Positions 1-12,055 of a stretch of 64,000 nucleotides of DNA are shown piece after piece. The notes under the pieces were generated by a model. That model searched no databases, had not been told where the DNA came from, and saw only the letters and a list, made by a program, of their open reading frames with translations. Every line of letters starts with the position of its first letter. The stretch's first letter is position 1. Made by a program: the position numbers and the translations under genes. The stretch lies in the NCBI RefSeq assembly GCF_000004195.4, contig NC_030681.2:139868006-139932005 (forward strand), given 5' to 3'. The stretch comes from Xenopus tropicalis. Lineage: Eukaryota; Chordata; Amphibia; Anura; Pipidae.

Positions 1-337
1 GTATGTACATTATGTACTGAGCTCATTTATTTTCTGCACTTTTACTGCTGACATAAAGAATGGCCTAGAAAGCAAGCTGTCCGTATATACACACGGCACT
101 ATATTATATAATCTTATTGAGGCTGAAATGGACTCTGCGTTACTGCAAAGCGATAGAGACATTATATAAAACTGAACAGGGCTTAGAGCAGCTGAATTTA
201 AAGTTATGCATACAGAACCAAGTAAATTTCATATAAAATATCCGGACAATAATTAGATTCCAAATTAAATAATCCAGGAATAATTAAAATGGCTGTGGCG
301 CCAACTGCCAGATAATTTTGGCAATGGATAATAAAAC

Positions 338-1538
338 ATTCCCTTTTCTCTGTAATAATAAAACAGTACCTGTACTTGATCCCAACTAAGATATAATTAA
401 TCCTTATTGGGGGCAGAACAGCCCTATTGGGTTTATTTCATGGTTAAATGATTCCCTTTTCTCTGTAATAATAAAACAGTACCTGTACTTGATCCCAACT
501 AAGATATAATTACCCCTTATTGGGGGCAGAACAGCCCTATTGGGTTTATTTAATGGTTAAATGATTCCCTTTTCTCTGTAATAATAAAACAGTACCTGTA
601 CTTGATCCCAACTAAGATATAATTACCCCTTATTGGGGGCAGAACAGCCCTATTGGGTTTATTTAATGGTTAAATGATTCCCTTTTCTCTGTAATAATAA
701 AACAGTACCTGTACTTGATCCCAACTAAGATATAATTACCCCTTATTGGGGGCAGAACAGCCCTATTGGGTGTATTTCATGGTTAAATGATTCCCTTTTC
801 TCTGTAATAATAAAACAGTACCTGTACTTGATCCCAACTAAGATATAATTACCCCTTATTGGGGGCAGAACAGCCCTATTGGGTTTATTTCATGGTTAAA
901 TGATTCCCTTTTCTCTGTAATAATAAAACAGTACCTGTACTTGATCCCAACTAAGATATAATTACCCCTTATTGGGGGCAGAACAGCCCTATTGGGTTTA
1001 TTTCATGGTTAAATGATTCCCTTTTCTCTGTAATAATAAAACAGTACCTGTACTTGATCCCAACTAAGATATAATTACCCCTTATTGGGGGCAGAACAGC
1101 CCTATTGGGTTTATTTCATGGTTAAATGATTCCCTTTTCTCTGTAATAATAAAACAGTACCTGAACTTGATCCCAACTAAGATATAATTACCCCTTATTG
1201 GGGGCAGAACAGTCCTATTGGGTTTATTTCATGGTTAAATGATTCCCTTTTCTCTGTAATAATAAAACAGTACCTGTACTTGATCCCAACTAAGATATAA
1301 TTACCCCTTATTGGGGGCAGAACAGCCCTATTGGGTTTATTTAATGGTTAAATGATTCCCTTTTCTCTGTAATAATAAAACAGTACCTGTACTTGATCCC
1401 AACTAAGATATAATTACCCCTTATTGGGGCAGAACAGCCCTATTGGGTTTATTTAATGGTTAAATGATTCCCTTTTCTCTGTTTTATCTGGAAAACCCCA
1501 GGTCCTGAGCATTCTGGATAATGGGTCCTATACCTGTA
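338..1538 (-). repeat. MITE-borne 113-bp tandem array A (about 10 units)
   Basis: Ten near-identical units start with ATTCCCTTTTCTCTG at 338, 451, 564, 677, 790, 903, 1016, 1129, 1242 and 1355. The spacing is exactly 113 bp except for a last 112-bp unit that lost one G. The array runs into an element terminus ending CATACCTGTA at 1538. The opposite terminus is missing: unrelated sequence adjoins 338. Units differ mainly at TTTCATGG versus TTTAATGG. Strand is relative to the form reading ACAGAGAAAAGGGAATC as plus. Confidence 0.95.
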
Positions 1539-2639
1539 CCAAAACCAAGCTCCTCCCTTGGCTGAGGTATTATTCTATCCTACAATGGAACAGAAACATA
1601 GAATTATGGGCAACCCCCGAGACAGATTTATACATCTTGGGGGGGGAAAAAACGTGATTGCGGGACAAAAGGCAAACAACTCAGAATAGTCAGGGCCATG
1701 TTTTTTCATTGAAGAAGTCGTATTAGTTTAATTACTTTCAATGAGGCTGGAAATCTTGAAAAATTAAGTCAATTCCCACTGACTACAATAGAAACCCAGC
1801 AGCTTTTACTTGCTGAGTTTTTTCTTAGGACTTTTTACATTTTTTTCCTTTGTTAAACCTCGACTATTTTTGTTTCCACAAATCAATAAGGAAACACAAG
1901 CTTGAATTTTGATAAATCTGCCCTTAAACCACTCATACCAATGGAGAATGCTTCTAGAAAGGCAATATAGCAGCTCCCTGTTAAGCATACCAATAGATAT
2001 AGGCAATGGTACAATGGTACAATAAATAGCTCTGTGTATGGAAGGGACAGAATAGCCACATAACACTTATAGAGAAGAAATATTTTGTTGTGAATAAGCC
2101 AGGAGAGAATATGTTGCAGCAGATAACAACTGTTTCTAGCCGTTAGAGAGTTTTGTAGGTCATGTCCAATCTGACCTCTGGAATACAGAAATATACAGGC
2201 AAAGATTTTGCTCAAGTTAAAATACCACCAAAGCTAGAATATTTGTGGCAAATTAGATTTTTATTTACTTGATTTTGCATAATTGCATTAAATGTTATAA
2301 TTGGATGATCTGGTTTGTTTGCGGCTTTGTAACTTGCTTGTGTGCAAATATTGTATTTACACTAATGGGAAGAACAGGGAGTGATTACACATGCAAAGCG
2401 GAACAAAGGAAACCATAGTATTTTTGATTAACAGAAAACTTGAGGTTGTTTTGGGCTACATCCTTGTGTTTACTGTCAGTCATAGTAATAGGTAAATGGG
2501 CAATGTATTTACCATGCCCAGGAACCCAACGTAACCAATCAGCAGACAGTTTTAGAGGCCATGTACAAACAAAGGGAAGACTGGCATAGGATACTAAAGT
2601 AGAATAAGCTTTCCAGGGAGTAACAGTAATCGTAGAGAC
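1539..2639. other. No gene seen
   Basis: AT-rich sequence with a G run at about 1640. Short open frames (up to 110 codons, minus strand, 1806-2215) have no recognisable product. Confidence 0.6.
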
Positions 2640-2992
2640 TAGTGATAAGTGAATGTTTCCCATTTTGCTTCGGTGAAAAATTTGCAAAGTGATAGGAAAA
2701 TTCCAGAAACAGTGAAAAATCCGTGAAACGCATTTGGCGCACACGTCTTTTTTTGCCACGATTATGCCTATTTTTACATGACTGCACCTATTTTTACACA
2801 ACTGCGCCCATTTTGATGGAACTGCGCCTATTTTTGATGCAACTGAGCCTATTTTGACACAACCGTGCCCTATTTTGATGCAACTGCAACTTTTTTGATG
2901 CGCAACAAATTTTTCCGCAAACAATTCGCCAATGCCGAAATGCAGAAATTCACTGTGAATCCATGCCTGGCAAAAAAATTTGCTCCTCACTA
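2640..2992. mobile_element. hAT-like MITE (TAGTGATRRG family) with internal 20-bp repeats
   Basis: Ends TAGTGATAAGTGAAT and GCTCCTCACTA are inverted copies, flanked by imperfect 8-bp duplications (GTAGAGAC and TTAGGGAC, 6 of 8 matching), as for hAT transposons. Inside, about 2766-2900 holds six or seven degenerate 20-21 bp units of ACTGCGCCTATTTTTGATG type. No transposase. A long minus-strand open frame across it is an artefact. Confidence 0.75.
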
Positions 2993-4354
2993 TTAGGGAC
3001 CCAACCTTAGGTCTATCTAGATTTTTTAAAATGTGCATGAATTTTGTGCATACGTGGCCGAATGCATGGAGGGCACTGCCCAATTTTTTGGACAACAAAC
3101 ATGAGCAGGAACCTAAAGGTTGGGAAACCACTACTCTTACATTAAATTAGAACTTATTTAGACTTCTGGCACAACCCCTTTATCCTCGTGCAATGAATCT
3201 TGTACTGTAGATGAGAAAATGTGATGTTATCTGAACATAGTCACCTGATTAAGGCTCGGTGTTCCATCTAGATTAGCAAATGAGGAGTCTGAGGCTCATG
3301 ATGGATGCTGTCTGCAATGCTCCTTTACACTCGTATTCACTCACAGTGGGTATAATCTCTCCTATTAACAACAGCATCATAAAGAAGAAGTTAACCCAGC
3401 AACCAATGGTTTTGTTAAGTATTTCCTAAAAATACATAGTTTAAAAGTTCATATCTCTCAGCTACAGGTAAAGCCAGAGTTTACATTATAAATATATTCA
3501 CTGTGTGCACTTCTGTAATAACAGCAGCAACACATAGGGGCCCACTTACTAAACAATCTTCAGATAAATTCGTATTTTTTTATAAATTATAGAAGTTTTT
3601 CATGGTTTTCGGTAAACTTCCATAAAAAAATCATATTTTGCACAAAGAATACGAACATTTCAGAATTCGTAAAAGGAGAAGGAAAGGTAAAAACTAAGGA
3701 AGCTTTATCAGAAAGGTCTATGTAAATACAGCCATAAGCACTCACAGAAATGCTGCACTGAGTCCTCTATCAAAAGAAACAGGATTTGTTGTCTCTTTGT
3801 TTTCCTGTGCCAGACACATGCAGCTTTCCCCTCTCTGCCCTATCCTCCTCCCCCCTCCCTCAAGAACTCACTCCCCCCCCCCTTAGGAATGTGGATCTGA
3901 GCCAATCAGCAGGAAGCTTCCTCATAGTCTTACAAACTGAGCATGTACAGGGGTCTTGGTGCAGGAGTGAGGCATTATGGGAACTTTCTTTACACAGCTC
4001 AGCATTTTTTTCCTATGAGGCTTCTGATCATCTGAACGGGAGAAATATGGGGAGACTTAAGGGCACTATTGAGAGAACTGAAGGTATGCCTGCAGCTTGA
4101 GATTAACTCTTTATTAGCCTTTCCTTCACCTTTAACGCTTTGTTTACATTTTCATCGGGACTATATTTTCACCAGGTTTGAGTGCCATTGAGTCCTATGG
4201 AAGGTTTCAAAGCCAGAACTGTTTTCGTGAAGTTTTTCGGGCCGAAAATTTTGTGACTTTTGGAACGCAATTGCGATATTTTCATACGAACGATAAAAGC
4301 ATTGTTGAGACCTTTTAGAACTACAGATATGATCGTGGTCACCATATTGCGTTT
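2993..4354. other. No gene seen; possible MITE remnants
   Basis: About 3539-3680 is T-rich with GGGGCCCACTTACTAAAC, a weak relative of the MITE at 63005. About 4165-4310 has TTTTTCGGGCCGAAAATTTT and GTGACTTTTGGAACG, also MITE-like. The 104-codon frame at 3786-4100 has no recognisable product. Confidence 0.5.
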
Positions 4355-4409
4355 TATTCTGTAAAGCGCTGCGTAAATTGATGGCGCTATATAAATAATA
4401 ATAATAATG
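4355..4409 (+). mobile_element. L2-type 3' tail fragment
   Basis: TGTAAAGCGCTGCGTAAATT then GGCGCTATATAAATAATAAT is the same L2-like tail as at about 12000-12040, ending in an ATA repeat. Confidence 0.6.
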
Positions 4410-5425
4410 CCAGAAAAAGACGCATTTTAGTATATGCCCCATAGATAAGTGCTCTTTTATTGACAAAGAAAATGCCCCAGTCAAGGTAAGAATTAGGAAG
4501 GGACTCTATAAGAAGGAATGATCTGTACCCACAATAAACTTCCATATATCACTGTAAAAGTAAAATTAAGTTAATTGTTTAAAGCAAATTAAAAATTAAC
4601 AATACTTTCAAATAGTGTTTATTTCCCCTGCACTCAGGAGCAATGCTGTGAAGCTGGAGCAGCTGGAGGCCCAAGTTGGACACTCCTGAATCACTTCACC
4701 TAGATAGCTTTAGGCTTATACACTAGCTGCCAATATATTAAATATGTACAACATTGAATAGAAGGATATTGAAAGGTGGAAAGCAGAATGAGTTGAATAC
4801 ATACAATATCAAACACCCATTTAATAGAATTACCAATAAGATGTAAAGAAGATTTCTTTTAAGAAAAAATGTATATATATATATAATGAGTGAGGAGTAT
4901 GAATGGGGATTTATGTGTCTGGTAGAAGTGTTTGCTCTGGAAACTATAACATTGAGCCTGAAACAATGAAGGATGGTTTGAATTCAGCTCTGGGTCCTTG
5001 TGTGACCTTGTGGGAGACAATTCATCTCCTTATGCCTCTTCACAAGAATTCTGTTGTGCTCTCCCTGAATGTTTTATACTGTGGGCACTGCTAGTGGTAG
5101 GTAAGGAGATATTCTAGTTATGCTATGACTGTAAACATACACTCGGCTCTTTGTTTCCTTATTAAACAGACATTGCATGGTGGCGCTGTCAATGAAATAG
5201 AAATGTATTGTCCCCCTGCAATCATTGTTTTTTTCTAAATAGAAATATATGATTAGACCCAGTTCTGTCACCAAGCCGTGATTTCTTTATATATATAAAT
5301 GCCTGCTTTCCTTTATTGTTGTGTTTTTCTAAAGCAAAATGCATACGATGCTGTTTGTTAGGAAAGTTTCAATGCATATATAAATGTATTATTACTTTTA
5401 TAGAAAAAAAAGTAACAGTGCACAG
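4410..5425. other. No gene seen
   Basis: Unique-looking AT-rich DNA with a short (TA)n at 4869-4885. Frames at 4903-5274 are under 70 codons. Confidence 0.6.
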
Positions 5426-5680
5426 ACATATACATACGGACACACACATACATACATACAGACACACACATACATACATACAGACACACACATACATACA
5501 GACATACATACGGACACACACATGCATACATACAGACACACACATACATACATACAGACACACACATACATACATACAGACACACACATACATACAGACA
5601 TACATACGGACACACACATACATACATACAGACACACACATACATACAGACACACACAGACAAACAAATACACAGACACA
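5426..5680. repeat. CACA/CATA compound microsatellite
   Basis: Mixed ACACACATACATACATACAG units with a 61-bp longer-range duplication (ACATACGGACACACACAT recurs about 5440, 5508 and 5604). Open frames on all strands are artefacts. Confidence 0.95.
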
Positions 5681-7462
5681 AAGAAACACACTGTATGCTT
5701 AAAGAAACTAAAGATCCAGGACATAATGAACCTTAGAAACATATAACAATATTCCCTTCTTAACTTTCCCCAATTATCAGTGTCCTAATGACAGCTCCTG
5801 TCACCCTGTCCCTCACCCCTGCTTTGCCAATGACCATACATGACATATTTTAGATACATATGTGGCAGAGTACAGAATTTCTGTGTGGACATGCACAAAA
5901 TAGGGACCCCCAGAGGGGCAGGGTATGGATCTATAGCGTCTTTATGCTGGTCTACCTTCAGAGACTATAATGGAGGTTCAGCCTTTCTTTTGAAACTCTA
6001 CCCCCCAAACAAAGTAGGTTTTTATAAAAAATATATTGCATAATCAGCTCATATATAAAGCCCTGCTTCATTCAAAAAAAAAAAAATTCATAAAAATATA
6101 CTTTTTAGTAGTATGTACCATTGGGTAATCCTAAATAGAAAATTGCCATTTTAAGTACTAAGGGCCGCCCCCTGGGATCATAGGATTCACAGTGCACACA
6201 AATAAGCCAAGGCACACACACATGCTAGGCCCCATCAGCCAATTAATGGGCAGAGTTCTGCCTTTTGCCTCATTATTTCCTAATTTCTGAATTATACAAA
6301 TGCACAGCCTAGGGTGAGTTCTAAACAGGTATTAATCCTACAATTAGGTTTTTGGAGTATAGAGGAAACCATACAAACAATAGAACATTTATTACACGTA
6401 ATCTAGATGCTCATTTGCCTAAATGTTTTCTAACATTGATCTTATAATACATACAAGCCATTCATAACCTGTTAAATATATCCTTAAAAATGGACATATA
6501 ATGGATAATCAATGCTTAGCAATAGCACTTAGGTCAGGAGATTAATTTAGACATGTGTAATATGAAGAATAATGCACCCCTGCTATAAAATATGAGGATC
6601 CTAAATTGGTCACCTTGGAGTCCTATGACCTTCAAACTTGTGCCTTTATATGAATAGAAGTATCCAGCACTGAGCTCTCCTGCTACTAATACTGACCCAA
6701 CTAGAAATGCCTATCAATCAGGATTATGTATTTTTTTTTAATCTATCCAACAAAACAAATTTAAATGATAGGTTACTTCCAACAAATAATGGTTTAAATT
6801 TAATGGTTTAATGTTTTTCATTTTACATTATAGCTACATACAGTAGTTGCTTCAAAAAAGAGCAATTGCCCACCAAGTTTAATTACCAACACCACTTACC
6901 TACATTAGGTACAAATAAATACAGTATATTTATAGTAAAAACATGCTAAGAGGTGTTAGTATATAGCAGTAAATCTTGTACATAGTGAATGTTCCTTTGT
7001 TCCATTTCACTTATTCCTGTAGGCGGGTGTGAGAAATGAAAGTGCAACTCAAGGAAATGGAAAACCTGGGGAAAAGCATAAAATCGTAGGTAAAGCATAA
7101 CTGCAATCTGAACATCAAATAAAACATGAACAGTTACTTAAGCCGCTGCTTGAAGATAAACTAGGAATATTTTTACAGGACTGGTGCCTAAAATGTGTTT
7201 TGAGATTTTGATACAACAATTGCCCCATGTTTCAGAAATGTGGAATTAGGATCCCTTGCCCCTCCCAACAGTAACGTGTAATCTAGTTCCATACTTGCAT
7301 CTCTAGCTCAGTGGCATCTCATGTAAATAAGTATAAAATGTCTGCTTATGATTTTACTATAGAAATATACTTGCCAAAAATACAGAGGGGCCATAGTGCT
7401 GCATTGTGGGAACATGAATACAGGATAGGTAAATCTTTAAAAATTGCCCCTTCAAGTTAGAT
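5681..7462. other. No gene seen
   Basis: AT-rich, with an A run at about 6077-6090. No frame above 70 codons and no repeat that I recognise. Confidence 0.6.
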
Positions 7463-8312
7463 TACAGGTATGGGACCTTATATCCAGAATGCTGTGGTTT
7501 TCCAGATAAGGGATCTTTCTGTACTTTGGATCTCTACACCTTAAGCCTTCTAAAATATGATTCAAACATTGTTTAAACCCAATAGAATTGTTTTGCCTGT
7601 GATAAGGAGTAATTATATCTTAGTTGGGATCAAGTAAAGGTACTGTTTTATTATTACAGAGAAAAGGGAATCATTTAACCATTAAATAAACCCAATAAGA
7701 TTGTTTTGCCTCCAATAAGGATTATTTATATCTTAGTTGGGATCAAGTACAGGTACTGTTTTATTATTACAGAGAAAAGGGAATCATTTAACCATGAAAT
7801 AAACCCAATAGGGCTGTTCTGCCCCCAATAAGGGGTAATTATATCTTAGTTGGGATCAAGTACAGGTACTGTTTTATTATTACAGAGAAAAGGGAATCAT
7901 TTAACCATGAAATAAACCCAATAGGGCTGTTCTGCCCCCAATAAGGGGTAATTATATCTTAGTTGGGATCAAGTACAGGTACTGTTGTATTATTACAGAG
8001 AAAAGGGAATCATTTAACCATGAAATAAACCCAATAGGGCTGTTCTGCCCCCAATAAGGGGTAATTATATCTTAGTTAGGATCAAGTACAGGTACTGTTT
8101 TATTATTACAGAGAAAGGGGAATAATTTAACCATTAAATAAACCCAATAGGGCTGTTCTGCCCCAATAAGGGGTAATTATATCTTAGTTGGGAACAAGTA
8201 CAGGTACTGTTTAATTATTACAGAGAAAAGGGAATTTGAATTATTTAATTAAAATGGAATTTATGGGAGCCTTCTGGATAACAGGTTTCCTGATATCTGA
8301 TCCCATACCTGT
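7463..8312 (+). repeat. MITE-borne 113-bp tandem array B (about 6 units)
   Basis: Both termini are present: TACAGGTATGGGACC at the left and GATCCCATACCTGT at the right. About six copies of the 113-bp unit lie between them, opposite in orientation to array A. Outer units are more diverged (TTAGGATCAAG, GGGAACAAG) than central ones, as expected when new copies arise inside an array. Confidence 0.93.
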
Positions 8313-8621
8313 GCCTTAAAATTATGGTATGCCAATGCATTTCAAAGACTCAAATGAGCCAATAAATGTCTTTTAGGCCGCACATTGATATTTTTGTTGA
8401 ATACCTGTAGGTAATTTTAAATAACTGTGGCCCATAATGTAATTACCTGTATAAGTATTATGGTAGACCCAATATGGAATCTATGGGATATGGAGTTAGC
8501 CCAGTATTACTGGGTATGATGATATAAAGCATAAATGCATCCTTTATTACCAAAAGTGCCTCAGAGAATATCTTAGATCTTTTCCTACAAGGCAGCAGGC
8601 ATGGGCACCGTCCTTTGGATT

Positions 8622-11370
8622 TCATAGTAACATAGTAACATAGTAACATAGTAAGTTGGGTTGAAAAAAGACATACGTCCATCAAGTTCAACCATAATGC
8701 CTATACCTAACCTGCCTAACTACAAGTTGATCCAGAGGAAGGCAAAAAACCCCATCTGAAGCCTCTCTAATTTGCCTCAGAGGGGAAAAAATTCCTTCCT
8801 GACTCCAAGATGGCAATCGGACCAGTCCCTGTATCAACTTGTACTAAGAGCTATCTCCCATAACCGTGTATTCCCTCACTTGCTAAGAATCCATCCAGCC
8901 CCTTCTTAAAGCTATATAATGTATCAGCCAGTACGACTGATTCGGGGAGGGAATTCCACAACTTCACAGCTCTCACTGTAAAAAATCCTTTCCGAATATT
9001 TAAATGGAACCTCCCTTCTTCTAAACGGAGTGGGTGCCCTCGTGTCCGTTGGAAGGACCTACTGGTAAATAAAACATTAGAGAGGTTATTATATGATCCC
9101 CTTATATATTTATACATAGTTATCATGTCACCTCTTAAGCGCCTCTTCTCCAGTGTAAACAGACCCAACTTGGCCAGTCTTTCTTCATAACCGAGACTTT
9201 CCATACCCTTTACCAGCTTAGTTGCCCTTCTCTGGACCCTCTCTAGCTCAATAATGTCCCGTTTGAGCACTGGAGACCAAAACTGAACAGCATATTCTAG
9301 ATGGGGCCTTACCAGTGCTCTGTAAAGGGGAAGAATAACCCCCTCCTCCCGTGAATCTATACCCCTTTTAATACAGCTCAGAACCTTGTTTGCCCTTGCA
9401 GCTGCTGCCTGGCATTGCTTGCTACAGCCAAGTTTATTATCTACAAGGACTCCAAGATCCTTCTCCATTATGGATTTGCCTAGTGCAGTCCCATTAAGGT
9501 TATACGGGGCTTGCATATTTTTACATCCCAGGTGCATGACCTTACATTTATCCACATTAAATCTCATCTGCCACTTAGCTGCCCAGATTGCCAGTTGGTC
9601 AAGATCCTGCTGCAGGGATGTCACATCCTGGATAGAATTGACTGGTCTGCAGAGTTTTGTGTCATCTGCAAACACTGATACATTACTCATAATACCCTCC
9701 CCTAAGTCATTTATGAACAAATTAAACAAAAGTGGACCCAGTACAGAACCCTGAGGGACCCCACTGAGAACCTTACTCCAAGTAGAGAATGTGCCATTAA
9801 CAACCACCCTCTGTACCCGATCCTGTAGCCAGTTTTCTATCCATGTGCAAACGACTTCACTAAGACCAATAGACCTTAGCTTAGAAAGCAGTCGTTTGTG
9901 GGGAACGGTATCAAATGCTTTGGCAAAATCCAAATAGATTATATCTACTGCATCCCCACTGTCCAGCTTCTTACTTACCTCATCATAAAAAGCAATTAAA
10001 TTGGTCTGACATGACCTGTCCTTCATAAAGCCATGCTGATTACTGCTCATAATGCCATTCTCCACTACATAATTTTGAATGTGATCCCTTAACAAGCCTT
10101 CAAATAACTTGCCCACCACGGATGTCAAACTTACAGGCCTATAATTGCCAGGCTGAGATCTTATTCCCTTTTTAAATATGGGAGTGACATTCGCCTTCTT
10201 CCAATCACTAGGTACCATACCTGATGAAAGAGAGTCTGAGAATATCAGAAACAAGGGCCACTGCAATTCTGCCCCTAGCTCTCTCAGTACCCGAGGGTGT
10301 ATTCCATCTGGCCCAGGTGCCTTGTTTACATTTATCGTGTGTAACCCTTTAAGCACCATATCCTGTGCCAACCACTGTGTAGTTGGAGCTGAGGCAACAG
10401 TGAAGCTATTGGGTGGGACTTGGCCCACTGGCTCCTCTACTGTATACACAGAAGAAAAGAACTGGTTAAGCACATCTGCCTTTTCTGTATCCGCTGTAAC
10501 CATATTGTTATTATAACTCAATGGGGCCACACCCTCAACCTGCATCTTTTTACTATTAATATACTTAAAAAACTTTTTGGGGTTAGTCTTGGCCTCGGCC
10601 GCGATGCGCTCCTCATTTTCTATCTTTGCCTTCCGGATTGCTGTTTTACAACACTTGTTATAGTGTTTATATTCATTAAACGCAGCTACTGTCCCCTCTG
10701 ACTTATATTTCTTAAAAGCTTTCCTTTTTTTCCCTATTAACTTCTTTACCTCAGAGTTAAGCCACATAGGGTGATTCTTAACACTTCTACTTTTTCTTAT
10801 TAATGGAATGAATTGAGAACAGTAATGATTTAATATCATTTTAAATGACAACCATTTCTGCTCTGTGTTTTTATCAGAAAACATAATGCCCCAATCTATG
10901 CCCTGAAGCGCTGCCCTTAAGGAGCTAAAATTTGCCTTCCTAAAATTCAGTGTCTTTGTTGCCCCCGTGTAAATTTGTTTCCTGCACCAAACATCAAATG
11001 AAATAACATTATGGTCACTATTACCCAGGGGTTCAACCACTTGCACATTTGCTATACGTTCTGGGTCATTAGAGATCACTAGATCTAGTATAGCATTGTT
11101 CCTGGTTGGCTCCTCAACAACCTGTGACATAAAGTTGTCGTGCAGCAAGTTTATAAACTTGTTCCCATTTACTGTCCTGGCAGTACTATTGCCCCAGTCA
11201 ATATCAGGGTAATTAAAATCCCCCATTATTATCACTTGCCCCAAACTAGCAGCCTTTTCTATTTGCAACAGGAGCTGGGCCTCCTCCTCTTCGCTTACAT
11301 TAGGGGGTCTATAGCATACCCCTACAATTAGCTTGGTAGATTCTTTACTATCTGTGAGAATTTCATTCTA
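8622..11370 (-). mobile_element. CR1-type LINE, 5'-truncated, with intact reverse transcriptase frame
   Basis: This is a non-LTR retrotransposon in reverse orientation. Its 3' end shows the CR1-like UTR (TTGAACTTGATGGAC, then TTTTTTCAACC) and ends at 8622-8650 in short tandem repeats of TATGTTAC type, where such elements prime. The 5' end stops inside the endonuclease: similarity begins about 11367 and the frame meets two stop codons at 11368-11373. That is the usual 5' truncation made by target-primed reverse transcription. A long unbroken frame and a clean 3' tail suggest a fairly recent insertion. Diverged relatives are at about 26480-27235 (minus), 30558-30890 (plus) and 37076-37162 (plus). 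Confidence 0.92.
8851..11367 (-). CDS. CR1 LINE ORF2: partial endonuclease plus complete reverse transcriptase
   Basis: This is the pol protein of a CR1-like element, which nicks target DNA and reverse-transcribes the element's own RNA. The frame is open for about 838 codons. It lacks a true start because the 5' end is truncated, so read it as partial; a TTG at 11268 is only an internal codon. Seen in order: the end of the APE-type endonuclease (VGVCYRPPN, then GDFNYPDIDW and SDHNVISF), then reverse transcriptase with NYRPVSLTSV, motif A LDFAKAFDTV, GVPQGSVLGP, and the catalytic FADD at 9661-9672. The C-terminal region ends RLRGDMITMYKYIRG. Catalytic aspartates are present and no frameshift or internal stop interrupts it. 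Family ORF2 proteins usually run to nearly 1,000 residues, so roughly the first 130 or more are missing. It cannot retrotranspose by itself but could be expressed if read from outside. Confidence 0.92.
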   Translation of the reverse strand, partial: NEILTDSKESTKLIVGVCYRPPNVSEEEEAQLLLQIEKAASLGQVIIMGDFNYPDIDWGNSTARTVNGNKFINLLHDNFMSQVVEEPTRNNAILDLVISNDPERIANVQVVEPLGNSDHNVISFDVWCRKQIYTGATKTLNFRKANFSSLRAALQGIDWGIMFSDKNTEQKWLSFKMILNHYCSQFIPLIRKSRSVKNHPMWLNSEVKKLIGKKRKAFKKYKSEGTVAAFNEYKHYNKCCKTAIRKAKIENEERIAAEAKTNPKKFFKYINSKKMQVEGVAPLSYNNNMVTADTEKADVLNQFFSSVYTVEEPVGQVPPNSFTVASAPTTQWLAQDMVLKGLHTINVNKAPGPDGIHPRVLRELGAELQWPLFLIFSDSLSSGMVPSDWKKANVTPIFKKGIRSQPGNYRPVSLTSVVGKLFEGLLRDHIQNYVVENGIMSSNQHGFMKDRSCQTNLIAFYDEVSKKLDSGDAVDIIYLDFAKAFDTVPHKRLLSKLRSIGLSEVVCTWIENWLQDRVQRVVVNGTFSTWSKVLSGVPQGSVLGPLLFNLFINDLGEGIMSNVSVFADDTKLCRPVNSIQDVTSLQQDLDQLAIWAAKWQMRFNVDKCKVMHLGCKNMQAPYNLNGTALGKSIMEKDLGVLVDNKLGCSKQCQAAAARANKVLSCIKRGIDSREEGVILPLYRALVRPHLEYAVQFWSPVLKRDIIELERVQRRATKLVKGMESLGYEERLAKLGLFTLEKRRLRGDMITMYKYIRGSYNNLSNVLFTSRSFQRTRGHPLRLEEGRFHLNIRKGFFTVRAVKLWNSLPESVVLADTLYSFKKGLDGFLASEGIHGYGR

Positions 11371-11799
11371 CTATGGCCTATAGAAATAAATCCACAATAT
11401 TGTAACCATCTGATTATTAAACATTTATTCAAGTTTGTATTCCACTGAATAAAAAATTCATTTGTTTTAGCAGCAGTTGTTGAATTAAGTGTAGTGTGTG
11501 TGTATTTGGAATGCAGTGCTCTTCTTCCCTTCCCCTGTCATTTCATTGTTCATGTCCTCAATTCCCATTCTTTTTCATGCTCTATTTCCCAGTTGCATAG
11601 GGTCAAAACTCCCACGCAACTTACTTACGGTATGGTTATGTATTTCTTTGGAAAAACAAATAATTCCATGAGTGAATAATGATCAGCATCGCCCATAAGG
11701 CTTTTTTCTCTTGATAATGTGTACAGTATAAAGACTCCCTTTTGGAGCACTCACCCAGCACCTGATCTGGGAACTGGCACTTATATTGTAGTGTCACCC

Positions 11800-12055
11800 A
11801 CTGTGACCTACAGCACTTATATTTGCCTATTTGTGTCTGTAAGTTACCCTCCCATATAGATTGTAAGCTCTACAGGGCAGGGACCTCCATCCTCTTGTGT
11901 CTTTGACTCTTAACTGTATTTATCTGTATTTATTGCTATACTGTGTATTTATCTATTATAATCTTAATAACCCCCTGTTTGTATAAATCTATTCTACTGT
12001 ACAGCGCTGGGTACATAAGTAGCGCTTTATAAATAAAGATATACATACATATATA
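11800..12055 (+). mobile_element. L2-type LINE (or derived SINE) 3' end
   Basis: Contains TAGATTGTAAGCTCTACAGG, GCAGGGACCTCC and a tail with TGTACAGCGCTGGGTACATA and GCGCTTTATAAATAAAG. This series is characteristic of L2 LINE 3' ends in vertebrates. It ends in ATACATA repeats. No coding part. Confidence 0.7.

Noticed and set aside
338..1538. CRISPR-like repeat array
   Set aside because: Units are contiguous 113-bp copies without unique spacers, in vertebrate DNA, bounded by MITE termini.
2385..3131. 248-codon minus-strand frame
   Set aside because: Mostly covers the hAT-like MITE and its 20-bp repeats; no recognisable domain.
5316..5746. Five overlapping frames of 106-128 codons
   Set aside because: CACA/CATA microsatellite translated in several frames.
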